5,685 bases of DNA from Bacteroidota bacterium. GTDB lineage: Bacteria; Bacteroidota; Bacteroidia; B-17B0; Aurantibacillaceae. The position numbers and the translations under genes are program-made. Below the pieces are notes generated by a model, which was not told the origin of the DNA, searched no databases, and worked only from the letters and a program-made list of their open reading frames with translations. Shown in pieces: positions 1 through 5,685 of this stretch (the first letter of the stretch is position 1; each line of letters begins with the position of its first letter). The stretch is taken from positions 1 to 5,685 of the forward strand of contig SYEI01000259.1 of the NCBI GenBank assembly GCA_005800865.1, given 5' to 3'.

Positions 1-400
1 CAACTACCTCCAACATACTTTTATCCATTTGGCTACCTGAAATATCATTAATGATATCACCGCCCAAATCAATGGCAAATTCAGCGACTTCAGCTAAATA
101 CGTATCAATAGAAATAAATATTTTAGGGAACTCCTTTCTCAATTTCATTAAAGGCTCTCTTAACCTAATAATTTCGTCTTTTACAGAAATTGCTATAGCA
201 TTAGGACGAGAAGATGCTGCGCCAATATCAATAATAGTAGCGCCTTCATGAATTTTCATTTCGGCATCTTTAATAATATCAGTTACCGAAGAGAACTTGC
301 CGCCATCGTAAAAACTATCAGGGGTAATATTTATAATAGCCATCACCTGAGCTTTTTCAAAACTCAATTGTTTGCCATTTGTTAAATACGTTTTGCTCAT
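1..400 (-). CDS. folP: Dihydropteroate synthase, N-terminal part (cut by window edge)
   Basis: Dihydropteroate synthase joins p-aminobenzoate to dihydropterin pyrophosphate in cytoplasmic folate synthesis and is the target of sulfonamides. The first 133 residues are visible; the C-terminal half lies beyond position 1. The TIM-barrel motifs appear in order: MAIINITPDSFYDGGK (residues 20-35, with N24 the expected metal-binding Asn), DIGAASSRPNA (58-68, the second pterin-site motif in a Bacteroidota-like form instead of the usual GGESTRPGA), SIDTY (97-101) and INDIS (117-121). The start ATG (398-400) is preceded by the A/T-rich TAATTAAA with no Shine-Dalgarno sequence, and about 20 residues before the first motif is normal for the family. 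It is transcribed divergently from the DUF1599 gene at 501. The reading frame is intact throughout the visible part. The family call is firm; completeness cannot be judged. Confidence 0.95.
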   Translation of the reverse strand, partial: MSKTYLTNGKQLSFEKAQVMAIINITPDSFYDGGKFSSVTDIIKDAEMKIHEGATIIDIGAASSRPNAIAISVKDEIIRLREPLMKLRKEFPKIFISIDTYLAEVAEFAIDLGGDIINDISGSQMDKSMLEVV

Positions 401-500
401 TTTAATTAAATTAGCGTTCACTATTATGAAGTGTTACCGTTAAAGTAGTAATAAAGTTTCAAAATAACTAAAAATTTAGATAAACGACAGAATTTATAAA
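401..500. promoter_or_regulatory. Divergent promoter region between folP and the DUF1599 gene
   Basis: This 100-bp A/T-rich spacer must carry the promoters for both divergent genes. On the minus strand TTATTTTG (460-467) matches the Bacteroidota -7 consensus TAnnTTTG at all but one position, and CTG (488-490), 20 bases further upstream, could stand in for the -33 TTG. That would give folP a leader of roughly 50 bases. On the plus strand I see no good match for the DUF1599 gene. No operator palindrome or riboswitch-like structure was recognised. A promoter region here is required by gene layout; the exact boxes are a weak guess. Confidence 0.4.
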
Positions 501-1037
501 ATGAACACAACATCTTCACAATACGACGCTGCAATTAAGCTATGCAAAGATTTGTTTTTAAAGAAAATGAAAGATTATGGCACTGCTTGGCGCAACCTAC
601 GCCCAACTTCACTTACCGACCAAATTTTTATTAAAGCGCAACGCATTAAAAGCATTGAGGAAAAAGGCACTCAAAAGGTTTTAGACGATATAACAGGAGA
701 ATACATTGGTATAATTAACTACTGCATCATTTCATTAATTCAATTAGAATTAAAGGACGACACTCGTGTTGAATTACCTTACGAAGAAGTTGAACAATTG
801 TATAATAAATACTCCACGCAAACCAAACAACTCATGGAGGATAAAAACCATGATTACGGTGAGGCTTGGCGTGATATGCGTATTAGCTCCTTAACCGATT
901 TAATTTTAATGAAAATTTTCCGAGTTAAACAAATTGAAGATAACAAAGGACAAACCATTGTGAGCGAAGGCGTAGATGCCAACTACATGGATATGTTGAA
1001 TTACTCTGTATTTGCTTTGATTAAGTTGAAGGGGTAA
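501..1037 (+). CDS. DUF1599 protein made of two tandem repeats
   Basis: This 178-residue protein consists of two copies of the DUF1599 domain (from memory PF07659, also called nucleotide modification associated domain 1). Copy one spans about residues 8-85 and copy two about 101-177. The shared landmarks are DYGTAWRNLR (25-34) and DYGEAWRDMR (118-127), SLTD (37-40 and 130-133), an R-x-K-x-I-E helix (48-53 and 141-146), and a closing NY-containing helix (N73-Y74 and N167-Y168). The sequence looks all-helical and soluble, with no signal peptide. Its biochemical role is unknown. The Nmad1 name and the acidic/NY helices suggest a nucleotide-related enzyme, possibly resembling MazG-like helical pyrophosphatases, but that is inference. 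The divergent placement beside folP is one I recall as common in Bacteroidota. The start ATG follows AATTTATAAA, a typical A-rich leader of this phylum. The hydrolase gene begins 24 bp downstream on the same strand. Confidence 0.9.
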   Translation: MNTTSSQYDAAIKLCKDLFLKKMKDYGTAWRNLRPTSLTDQIFIKAQRIKSIEEKGTQKVLDDITGEYIGIINYCIISLIQLELKDDTRVELPYEEVEQLYNKYSTQTKQLMEDKNHDYGEAWRDMRISSLTDLILMKIFRVKQIEDNKGQTIVSEGVDANYMDMLNYSVFALIKLKG

Positions 1038-1061
1038 TCTCGTTTTCCTAAAAACTATAAA

Positions 1062-1895
1062 ATGATAAAAAGAGTAGCTCTTTTCTTATTAACCTTAGTT
1101 TGTTTTTCCTTTATTACTAAACAAGTAGATGAAGAAAAATTTGTTGAAGTAAATGGTAAAAAACAATTTTACTTAAGCAAAGGAAAAGGAAGTCCTAAAG
1201 TAGTTTTTATAACAGGGCTTGGGCCAACGATGGATGATTTTCAAGAGCTTCAAAACAAATTATCAAAATATACCGAAGTTATTTGCTATGACAGAGCTGG
1301 AATAGGAAAATCGGAGTCATTTAATAATGAACGTTCATTGGAAAATATCTCCAACGAATTAAACATACTGATTGACAAAATTGGACTAGATAAACCTTTT
1401 ATCTTAGTTGGCCATTCAAGGGGAGGTTTAATTGCTCGATACTTTGTAAATAAATATCCAAAAAAAGTTTGTGGATTAGTTTTAATTGATCCTGCCATTC
1501 CTGAACATAAATGGCTAAAAAAACAATTAAGAACAGAACTTGAACGAAAAGAATACGATAAATACTATGAATCTTTTTGTACGGATAGCACTAAATACTC
1601 ACTAACAATAAGAAATGAGTTTAAAGCCACTTTCACAAAAGATTCTGCTGATATCGCAGGAAAAGGCTTGCCGTTGAACATCCCAATAACATTAGTCGGT
1701 TCAAATAAAATAACTAAAGACAAATACAGTAAACAGGAATCCGAAATCAAAGTTGAACTTCTTAAAAATTACTTAAAAATTAATCCTCAAATAAAACTAA
1801 TATTAACTGATAAATCTGGGCACTATATTCACGATGACCAACCCAAACTTATTCTCAATGAAGTTATTTCAATGATTAAAAAAGTAAAATCCTAA
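1062..1895 (+). CDS. Signal-anchored alpha/beta hydrolase
   Basis: A 277-residue alpha/beta-hydrolase-fold protein, likely an esterase, lipase or peptidase-like hydrolase; the substrate cannot be read from the sequence. Residues 3-18 (RVALFLLTLVCFSFI) form a hydrophobic signal peptide or signal anchor, so the enzyme probably acts in the periplasm or at the inner membrane. The mature domain shows an oxyanion-hole loop TGLGPT (51-56), the CYDRAGIGKS strand and turn (75-84), the nucleophile elbow GHSRGG with S119, and a catalytic His in SGHYIHDDQP (H254). The usual acid after strand 7 is missing from PITLVGSNK (208-216). D143, after strand 6 (LVLIDPAIPE), is the likeliest substitute. It lies 24 bp after the DUF1599 gene and may be co-transcribed. 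Its stop TAA (1893-1895) overlaps the stop of the convergent ABC transporter. No truncation is visible. Confidence 0.85.
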   Translation: MIKRVALFLLTLVCFSFITKQVDEEKFVEVNGKKQFYLSKGKGSPKVVFITGLGPTMDDFQELQNKLSKYTEVICYDRAGIGKSESFNNERSLENISNELNILIDKIGLDKPFILVGHSRGGLIARYFVNKYPKKVCGLVLIDPAIPEHKWLKKQLRTELERKEYDKYYESFCTDSTKYSLTIRNEFKATFTKDSADIAGKGLPLNIPITLVGSNKITKDKYSKQESEIKVELLKNYLKINPQIKLILTDKSGHYIHDDQPKLILNEVISMIKKVKS

Positions 1896-3538
1896 AGTTC
1901 TACAACCTTATCTGCATAACGTAAAGCAGAATCTCGGTGACTGATAATAATCGTCGTTTTATCTTTCATAATCGATTTCAAGTTATTTAAAATCAATTCT
2001 TCAGTTTCTACATCCACAGCAGATAAGCAATCATCAAAAATTAAAATTTGAGGTTTAGAGATAACAGCGCGTGCAATTGAAATACGCTGTTTTTGTCCGC
2101 CTGATAAAGTCACACCTCTTTCTCCTACTACGGTATCAAAACCTTCGGGAAAAGCCATGATATTATCATACACACCAGCATCTTTAGCGGCTTGTATTAC
2201 TTCTTGTTCAGAATAATCATGATTGGTTGAGAAAGCAATGTTATTACGAATGGAATCTGAAAACAAAAATACTTCTTGAGGCACATAACCAATACTTTTA
2301 CGCAATGCAAACACGTCGTATTTCTTAATAGGTTGTCCATCTACATAAATTTCTCCAGAAGTGGTATCGTATAATCGTGTCATTAAATTAGCAATGGTAG
2401 ATTTTCCCGCACCAATTTGTCCTTTAATACCAATGGTTTTACCTTTTTCTATTTTTAGATTTAATTTTTTTAAAGCTTCAATTTTACTGTCCGAATAAGT
2501 AAAGCCTACATTTTTAAATTCAATGTCGCCTTCAATGTTTGTTTTTATTTCGGGAGTATTAATGATACTGGATTTTGTTTTTAAAAACTCATTGATACGT
2601 GTTTGAGAAGCAGACGCACGCTGAATTAAAGACGTTACCCAACCTAAAGAAGCAAATGGCCAGGTTAATTTATATACGTATAAAATAAACTCAGTGATAT
2701 TTCCGGGCTCAATAGTTTTATTAATAACTAAATGTCCGCCATACCAAACGGTGGCAATCACACTTACACCAATCATTAATACCATCACTGGCTGAAAAAA
2801 AGCTTCTACTAATGCTAAACGTAAATTATGTTTTTTGAAATCTGTGTTTAATGTTTCTAATTCATTGATGTAATGTTTTTCGCGAGCGTAGGCTTTAATA
2901 ACACGAATAGCCGAAAACGTTTCCTGAGCATGAGAGGTTAGTTTCGATAATTCTTGTTGAACAACCGTACTGCGTTTATTGATTAAATCGGATACTTTAT
3001 AAATCACAAAGGATAAAAAAGGTAAAGGAGCAAACACCAATAAGGTTAATTGCCAGTTTATTTTAAGCATAAACGCCAACACAATTACTACTGTTGAAAA
3101 TGTATTAATTAAATACATAATAGCAGGACCAGTGTACATGCGCACTTTACCAACGTCTTCGCTTATGCGATTCATTAAATCGCCTGTGCTATTGTTTTTA
3201 TAAAAAGCAGCATCTAGTGTTTGGTAGTGCGTGTATAATTCGTTTTTTTGATCAAACTCTATATAGCGACTCATCACAATTATGGTTTGGCGCATTAAAA
3301 ACAAAAAGAAACCGCTGGTTAAAGCTAATCCTAATAAAGTCAGGCCAAACACTATAAATTTAGTATTGTCAACTGCTTTGTGATTGGCAATTAAATCCAC
3401 AATTTCGTTGGTGGCATCTCTAACAATAACACCTTGGTAGATAGAGAAAATAGTAGAAAACACCACAAACAATGCTCCCATTAATAAACGCCATTTGTAC
3501 TTTATGAAATAAGCGTTTATGGATTTTAGGGAGTGCAT
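1892..3538 (-). CDS. ABC exporter half-transporter (membrane domain plus ATPase), MdlA/TM287-like, short C-terminus
   Basis: An inner-membrane export half-transporter of 548 residues that drives substrate out with ATP as a dimer; the substrate is unknown. Six membrane segments lie near residues 17-37, 61-82, 137-158, 160-180, 245-268 and 282-305. The ATPase domain has A-loop Y348, Walker A GQIGAGKST (373-381), Q-loop Q421, the exporter X-loop VGERG (471-475), signature LSGGQ (478-482), Walker B ILIFD (498-502), D-loop SAVD (506-509) and H-loop H534. The residue after Walker B is Asp (D503, codon 2030-2032), not the catalytic Glu, as in the degenerate-site subunits of heterodimers such as MdlA or TM287. 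No partner gene is in the window. The protein ends at ADKVVEL, about 30-35 residues before a normal exporter tail (usual total about 575-600). ATG at 3536-3538 gives a normal elbow helix before segment 1. Export function is firm; heterodimer status is inferred. Confidence 0.93.
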   Translation of the reverse strand: MHSLKSINAYFIKYKWRLLMGALFVVFSTIFSIYQGVIVRDATNEIVDLIANHKAVDNTKFIVFGLTLLGLALTSGFFLFLMRQTIIVMSRYIEFDQKNELYTHYQTLDAAFYKNNSTGDLMNRISEDVGKVRMYTGPAIMYLINTFSTVVIVLAFMLKINWQLTLLVFAPLPFLSFVIYKVSDLINKRSTVVQQELSKLTSHAQETFSAIRVIKAYAREKHYINELETLNTDFKKHNLRLALVEAFFQPVMVLMIGVSVIATVWYGGHLVINKTIEPGNITEFILYVYKLTWPFASLGWVTSLIQRASASQTRINEFLKTKSSIINTPEIKTNIEGDIEFKNVGFTYSDSKIEALKKLNLKIEKGKTIGIKGQIGAGKSTIANLMTRLYDTTSGEIYVDGQPIKKYDVFALRKSIGYVPQEVFLFSDSIRNNIAFSTNHDYSEQEVIQAAKDAGVYDNIMAFPEGFDTVVGERGVTLSGGQKQRISIARAVISKPQILIFDDCLSAVDVETEELILNNLKSIMKDKTTIIISHRDSALRYADKVVEL

Positions 3539-3543
3539 GATAA

Positions 3544-3577
3544 GTTTAGAAAGTTTAAAGGTTTAGAAAGTTTGAAG
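3544..3577 (+). repeat. Two tandem 17-bp direct repeats
   Basis: GTTTAGAAAGTTTAAAG (3544-3560) is followed immediately by GTTTAGAAAGTTTGAAG (3561-3577), identical at 16 of 17 positions. They lie in the 83-bp spacer between the arginase stop and the ABC transporter start, only five bases upstream of the transporter's ATG codon on the minus strand. They could be a short slipped-strand duplication, a dispersed intergenic repeat or tandem protein-binding sites. The sequence alone does not decide. Confidence 0.85.
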
Positions 3578-3607
3578 TATATAACTTACAATCCTTCTAA
3601 ACCCTTT
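3557..3607. repeat. Inverted repeat able to form a stem-loop between arginase and ABC transporter
   Basis: AAAGGTTTAGAAAG (3557-3570) is opposed by the inverted arm at 3594-3607, whose complement reads AAAGGGTTTAGAAG. The core GGTTTAGAA (3560-3568 against 3595-3603) pairs perfectly over nine bases, with AAAG/CTTT flanks offset by one base. The loop is about 26 bases and contains a further small AAGT/ACTT hairpin (3574-3586). The right arm can also pair with the first direct repeat (GTTTAGAA, 3544-3551), so two alternative stems are possible. There is no T tract after it in the minus-strand direction, so a classical intrinsic terminator for arginase is unlikely. A transcript-processing or stability element, or a leader structure for the transporter, is possible. 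Confidence 0.6.
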
Positions 3608-3621
3608 GATGCTTTAATTTT

Positions 3622-4575
3622 CTAGAAATCGTTATTTAATTGGTTAGTTGCTTTTTGTAAAATTTCAAAAGCATTTTCTGCCATTAAATTTTCTTTATCA
3701 AGTGTTGGGTTAATTTCTACCATTTCAAAACACACTATTTTTTTAGAACGCATGATATAGTAAATTAAATTTCCTGCTTCTTTTTCGGTAATACCATTTG
3801 GTACTGGAGTTCCTGTTCCGCTACTGATACGGCTATCCATACTATCTACATCAAAACTTACGTAAATAATATCGCAATGGTCTAAATAGTTTAAAGATTC
3901 AATTGCTACACGTTCTACGGCTTTCTTACGAATTTCTTGCAAGTTAAACACGCGAACTTTATTCTTTTTAATTAAAAATTCTTCTTGTGGTTCAAAATCA
4001 CGAAGTGCAATATAAACCAAATCGTTATAATTAATTTTAGGAGTAATACCTCCTAATGCTTTTAATTTCTCCCAGTATTCAATCGTTTCATCATCAGGCT
4101 TATTTTGCTGACGCTCTTTATTATCTTCTCCTAATACACAAGCGATGGGCATTCCGTGCATATTACCGCTTGGTGTTGTATAAGGTGTATGTAAATCAGC
4201 GTGCGCATCAATCCAAATAACACCAATTCGTTTATTTGGGTATGCCATTTTAATACCACTAATAGTACCTAAAGCCGAACTATGGTCGCCAGCTAAAACA
4301 ATTGGCACCTCTTCTTTTAATAAAGTCTTTTTTATTTCGTTAGCTAAACGTTCGTTTAAAGCAAAAATGCCTTTTACACGTTTTGCATAATCGTTTACAA
4401 CGGGCTCTAACAATAAGTGGTTTTCGTTTTGAACTTCAACGGCTTTAAATTTTTTGAAAAAGTTACTTCCAAAATCTAAGGCAGCAATTTTAATTGCATC
4501 CACTCCCATACTCGCACCACGAGTACCTGCTCCTATTTCACTTTTTACTTCTATTAACTTAATTGGCTTTATCAT
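3622..4575 (-). CDS. Arginase (arginase/ureohydrolase family)
   Basis: A 317-residue cytoplasmic enzyme of the Mn-dependent ureohydrolase fold, expected to split arginine to ornithine and urea. All metal ligands are present: H98 in AGDHS (the family's first Gly is Ala here), D123, H125 and D127 in WIDAHADLHTP, and D242 and D244 in SFDVDSMD. The SGNMHG segment (136-141) matches the arginine-binding SGNLHG of true arginases and holds the catalytic-type H140. GTGTPVP (253-259) and EMVEINP (284-290) complete the site. This favours arginase over agmatinase or formimidoylglutamase. Between HGMP and LVYIALRD there is a stretch of about 14 extra residues relative to the human enzyme, rich in charged residues; I recall similar stretches in other Bacteroidota arginases. 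It lies 68 bp after bioD and 83 bp before the ABC transporter, on the same strand, and probably has its own promoter. The start ATG (4573-4575) follows AAAATAGATATT. Confidence 0.92.
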   Translation of the reverse strand: MIKPIKLIEVKSEIGAGTRGASMGVDAIKIAALDFGSNFFKKFKAVEVQNENHLLLEPVVNDYAKRVKGIFALNERLANEIKKTLLKEEVPIVLAGDHSSALGTISGIKMAYPNKRIGVIWIDAHADLHTPYTTPSGNMHGMPIACVLGEDNKERQQNKPDDETIEYWEKLKALGGITPKINYNDLVYIALRDFEPQEEFLIKKNKVRVFNLQEIRKKAVERVAIESLNYLDHCDIIYVSFDVDSMDSRISSGTGTPVPNGITEKEAGNLIYYIMRSKKIVCFEMVEINPTLDKENLMAENAFEILQKATNQLNNDF

Positions 4576-4593
4576 AATATCTATTTTAAAGAA

Positions 4594-4607
4594 TTGTAAA
4601 TATACAA
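4594..4607. promoter_or_regulatory. Imperfect palindrome overlapping a possible arginase promoter
   Basis: TTGTAAATATACAA (4594-4607) has perfect five-base arms (TTGTA and TACAA) around an AATA centre. On the minus strand it contains TATATTTA (4597-4604), one mismatch from the Bacteroidota -7 box TAnnTTTG, which would place transcription start roughly 15 bases before the arginase ATG. No TTG -33 element is seen at the expected spacing. The site could be an operator covering the promoter, but short A/T-rich palindromes arise easily by chance in such DNA. Confidence 0.3.
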
Positions 4608-4630
4608 ATCATTAACGAGATAGAAAATTA

Positions 4631-4652
4631 TAAAATAGCCCAATTATAGGGC
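4631..4652 (-). terminator. Possible weak intrinsic terminator of bioD, overlapping its stop codon
   Basis: Read on the minus strand, GCCC (4649-4652) and GGGC (4638-4641) form a four-base-pair GC stem around the loop TATAATT, followed directly by TATTTTA. AAAA just before the stem and TTTT just after it could extend the pairing past a small mismatch. The bioD stop TAA (4644-4646) lies in the loop, and the stem uses the last two sense codons. The stem is short, so termination may be partial. It is the only hairpin with a T-rich tail found between genes here, and it would separate bioD from arginase. Confidence 0.45.
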
Positions 4653-5261
4653 GTTTTGAGCCTTAATACTATTGGAAATCTCTAAAATATGTTGTTTATT
4701 CAAACTGTTTAAAGTAGGAATATCAATTATTTGAGACTCAGAAGAATAGTTGATGATAGATTGTTTAACCTCTGGCTCAAATTCGCCATTAAACACCAAT
4801 GCTTTAATTTTAAAATGATTTCTTTTTAAATAATCAATTGATAATAAGGAATGATTAATACATCCTAAATAACTTGAAATCACTAATACAATTTCGCATC
4901 CAAATTGCTTGGCTATATCAATCACATATTGAGTATTATTAATGGGAACTAAAAGTCCGCCAGCCCCTTCTATAATTAAATGGTTGGCTGTTTTAGGCAA
5001 TTGAATTTTATCTAATTCAATCTCTACACCATCTAATTTAGCGGCAAAGTGAGGAGATAAAGGTTCTTGTAACAAATACGTTTCGGCATGAAAAACTGTT
5101 TTTGTATTACTGATAAGCGATTTAACAGTATCCGAATCTTTCCCTTCTAAGACTCCACTTTGGATAGGCTTCCAATAATCTGCCTGCAATGCTTCCGTTA
5201 AAATAGCTGATACAACTGTTTTACCAACATTAGTTCCTATACCTGTTATAAATAGATTCAT
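4644..5261 (-). CDS. bioD: Dethiobiotin synthetase
   Basis: BioD closes the ureido ring of dethiobiotin from 7,8-diaminopelargonate, CO2 and ATP, the penultimate step of biotin synthesis, in the cytoplasm. The 205-residue length is normal or slightly short for the family. Visible motifs are the P-loop GIGTNVGKT (7-15, K14), WKPIQSG (30-36, K31 contacting substrate), DSDT (42-45), the LSPHFAA segment (68-74), and EGAGGLLVPIN (98-108), the family's second phosphate/Mg motif with E98. All expected catalytic residues are present, so the enzyme should be active. The start ATG (5259-5261) shares one base with the stop of the upstream glycosyltransferase (TAATG), which suggests translational coupling and fixes the start. 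No other biotin gene lies in the window, so any bio cluster would have to be further upstream or elsewhere. The gene ends in a small GC hairpin that may be its terminator. Confidence 0.95.
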   Translation of the reverse strand: MNLFITGIGTNVGKTVVSAILTEALQADYWKPIQSGVLEGKDSDTVKSLISNTKTVFHAETYLLQEPLSPHFAAKLDGVEIELDKIQLPKTANHLIIEGAGGLLVPINNTQYVIDIAKQFGCEIVLVISSYLGCINHSLLSIDYLKRNHFKIKALVFNGEFEPEVKQSIINYSSESQIIDIPTLNSLNKQHILEISNSIKAQNAL

Positions 5262-5685
5262 TATTTAAAAAGTTCTAAGTACTGAGCTTTAATTTTTTCA
5301 ATATTTAATTGATGGTTAATAAGAGAAATACAAGTCTTACTCATAGCATCAAATTCAGATTGATTTAAATTCACTAACATTTCAATGGCTTCAATAAATT
5401 TAGCTTTATCATTTAATGCAATATCAAAACCCGCATTTTCATGTTGCAAATTTCTCCAGGGAGTTTGATCTGAAAGAATTACTGGACGAGCATGCTGCAA
5501 TGCTTCTACAATAATATGCCCATAGTTTTCATTTTGGGTTGGCAAAAACAAAGCATGGTATTGCCCTATTGTTTCTCCAATTTGATGAGGCTTTAAAACA
5601 CCTTTATATTGAAAGTTAACATTCTGCGACAATCCTTTTTCGTTTTCCTTACAAGTACTCCAATAAGCATCATCTTCAATTGGTC
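5261..5685 (-). CDS. Glycosyltransferase family 4-like protein, C-terminal part (cut by window edge)
   Basis: The last 141 residues of a GT-B-fold glycosyltransferase; the N-terminal acceptor domain lies beyond position 5685. The open frame runs to the window edge and begins PIEDDAYWSTC, typical of the strand after the inter-domain linker in group 1 transferases, so the TTG at 5630-5632 is internal and not a start. The donor-binding domain shows FLPTQNENYGHIIVEAL, matching the family's E-x7-E motif region (normally PSxxEgfG.v.lEAm, here ENYGHIIVEAL), followed by ARPVILSDQTPW, the usual nucleotide-sugar loop. Such enzymes transfer sugars from nucleotide donors to lipids, polysaccharides or proteins at the inner membrane face; the substrate cannot be told. 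Its TAA stop (5261-5263) overlaps the bioD ATG, indicating one transcript. There is no sign of damage in the visible part. Confidence 0.9.
   Translation of the reverse strand, partial: PIEDDAYWSTCKENEKGLSQNVNFQYKGVLKPHQIGETIGQYHALFLPTQNENYGHIIVEALQHARPVILSDQTPWRNLQHENAGFDIALNDKAKFIEAIEMLVNLNQSEFDAMSKTCISLINHQLNIEKIKAQYLELFK

Noticed and set aside
51..251. Plus-strand open frame of 66 codons
   Set aside because: It lies antisense within folP, whose minus-strand frame shows clear dihydropteroate synthase motifs; the predicted peptide has no recognisable features.
1062..1115. Lipoprotein signal (Cys14) in the hydrolase
   Set aside because: The residues before the Cys (LTLV) fit a lipobox poorly and are followed by Phe rather than a small or polar residue; an ordinary signal peptide or anchor is more likely.
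1286..1750. Two minus-strand open frames (1286-1498 and 1565-1750)
   Set aside because: Both are antisense to the alpha/beta hydrolase, which has a full set of fold motifs; they have no motifs of their own.
1800..1895. Frameshift hiding the ABC transporter C-terminal tail
   Set aside because: Translating all three minus-strand frames past the stop gives no exporter-like tail; this DNA is the C-terminal coding part of the hydrolase, including its catalytic His.
3544..3607. Possible CRISPR remnant
   Set aside because: There are only two adjacent copies with no spacer between them, and the third copy is inverted; no cas gene is nearby.
3578..3621. Intrinsic terminator of arginase
   Set aside because: The potential stem is A/T-rich with a long loop and lacks a T tract at its 3' side on the minus strand.
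5630..5632. TTG as start of the glycosyltransferase
   Set aside because: The frame stays open to the window edge, and the residues before it (PIEDDAYWSTC) fit the glycosyltransferase family, so the TTG is an internal Leu codon.

Overview
The window is AT-rich DNA from a bacterium of the phylum Bacteroidota, probably a low-GC member near the Flavobacteriia or Sphingobacteriia. The evidence is A/T-rich start contexts without Shine-Dalgarno sequences, a folP product with the GAASSRPNA-type second motif that I associate with this phylum, and folP lying divergent from a two-repeat DUF1599 gene, an arrangement I recall as common in Bacteroidota. No mobile element, CRISPR array, tRNA or rRNA is visible. 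Most of the window looks like ordinary chromosomal housekeeping and metabolism.

Layout. Positions 1-400 (minus) hold the N-terminal part of folP (dihydropteroate synthase), cut by the window edge. A 100-bp divergent spacer separates it from a plus-strand pair: a DUF1599 protein built of two tandem repeats (501-1037) and, 24 bp later, a signal-anchored alpha/beta hydrolase (1062-1895). The hydrolase stop codon overlaps, tail to tail, the stop codon of a minus-strand ABC exporter half-transporter (1892-3538). Upstream of the transporter on the minus strand are arginase (3622-4575), dethiobiotin synthetase bioD (4644-5261) and the C-terminal part of a family-4-like glycosyltransferase (5261-5685, running off the window). 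The last two share one base at a TAATG stop/start junction.

How they work together. Only the glycosyltransferase-bioD pair is clearly coupled, by its overlapping stop and start, although the two functions (glycan transfer and biotin synthesis) are unrelated. bioD ends inside a small GC hairpin followed by a T-rich tract, a plausible weak terminator, so arginase probably has its own promoter. An imperfect palindrome sits where that promoter would be. The transporter follows arginase after an 83-bp spacer containing two direct copies and one inverted copy of a GTTTAGAA-type repeat.

I do not see a convincing new multi-gene system. The points most worth a second look are the transporter, which has Asp in place of the catalytic Glu, no partner gene in view and a C-terminus that stops short exactly where the hydrolase gene ends, and the repeat-bearing spacer upstream of it.
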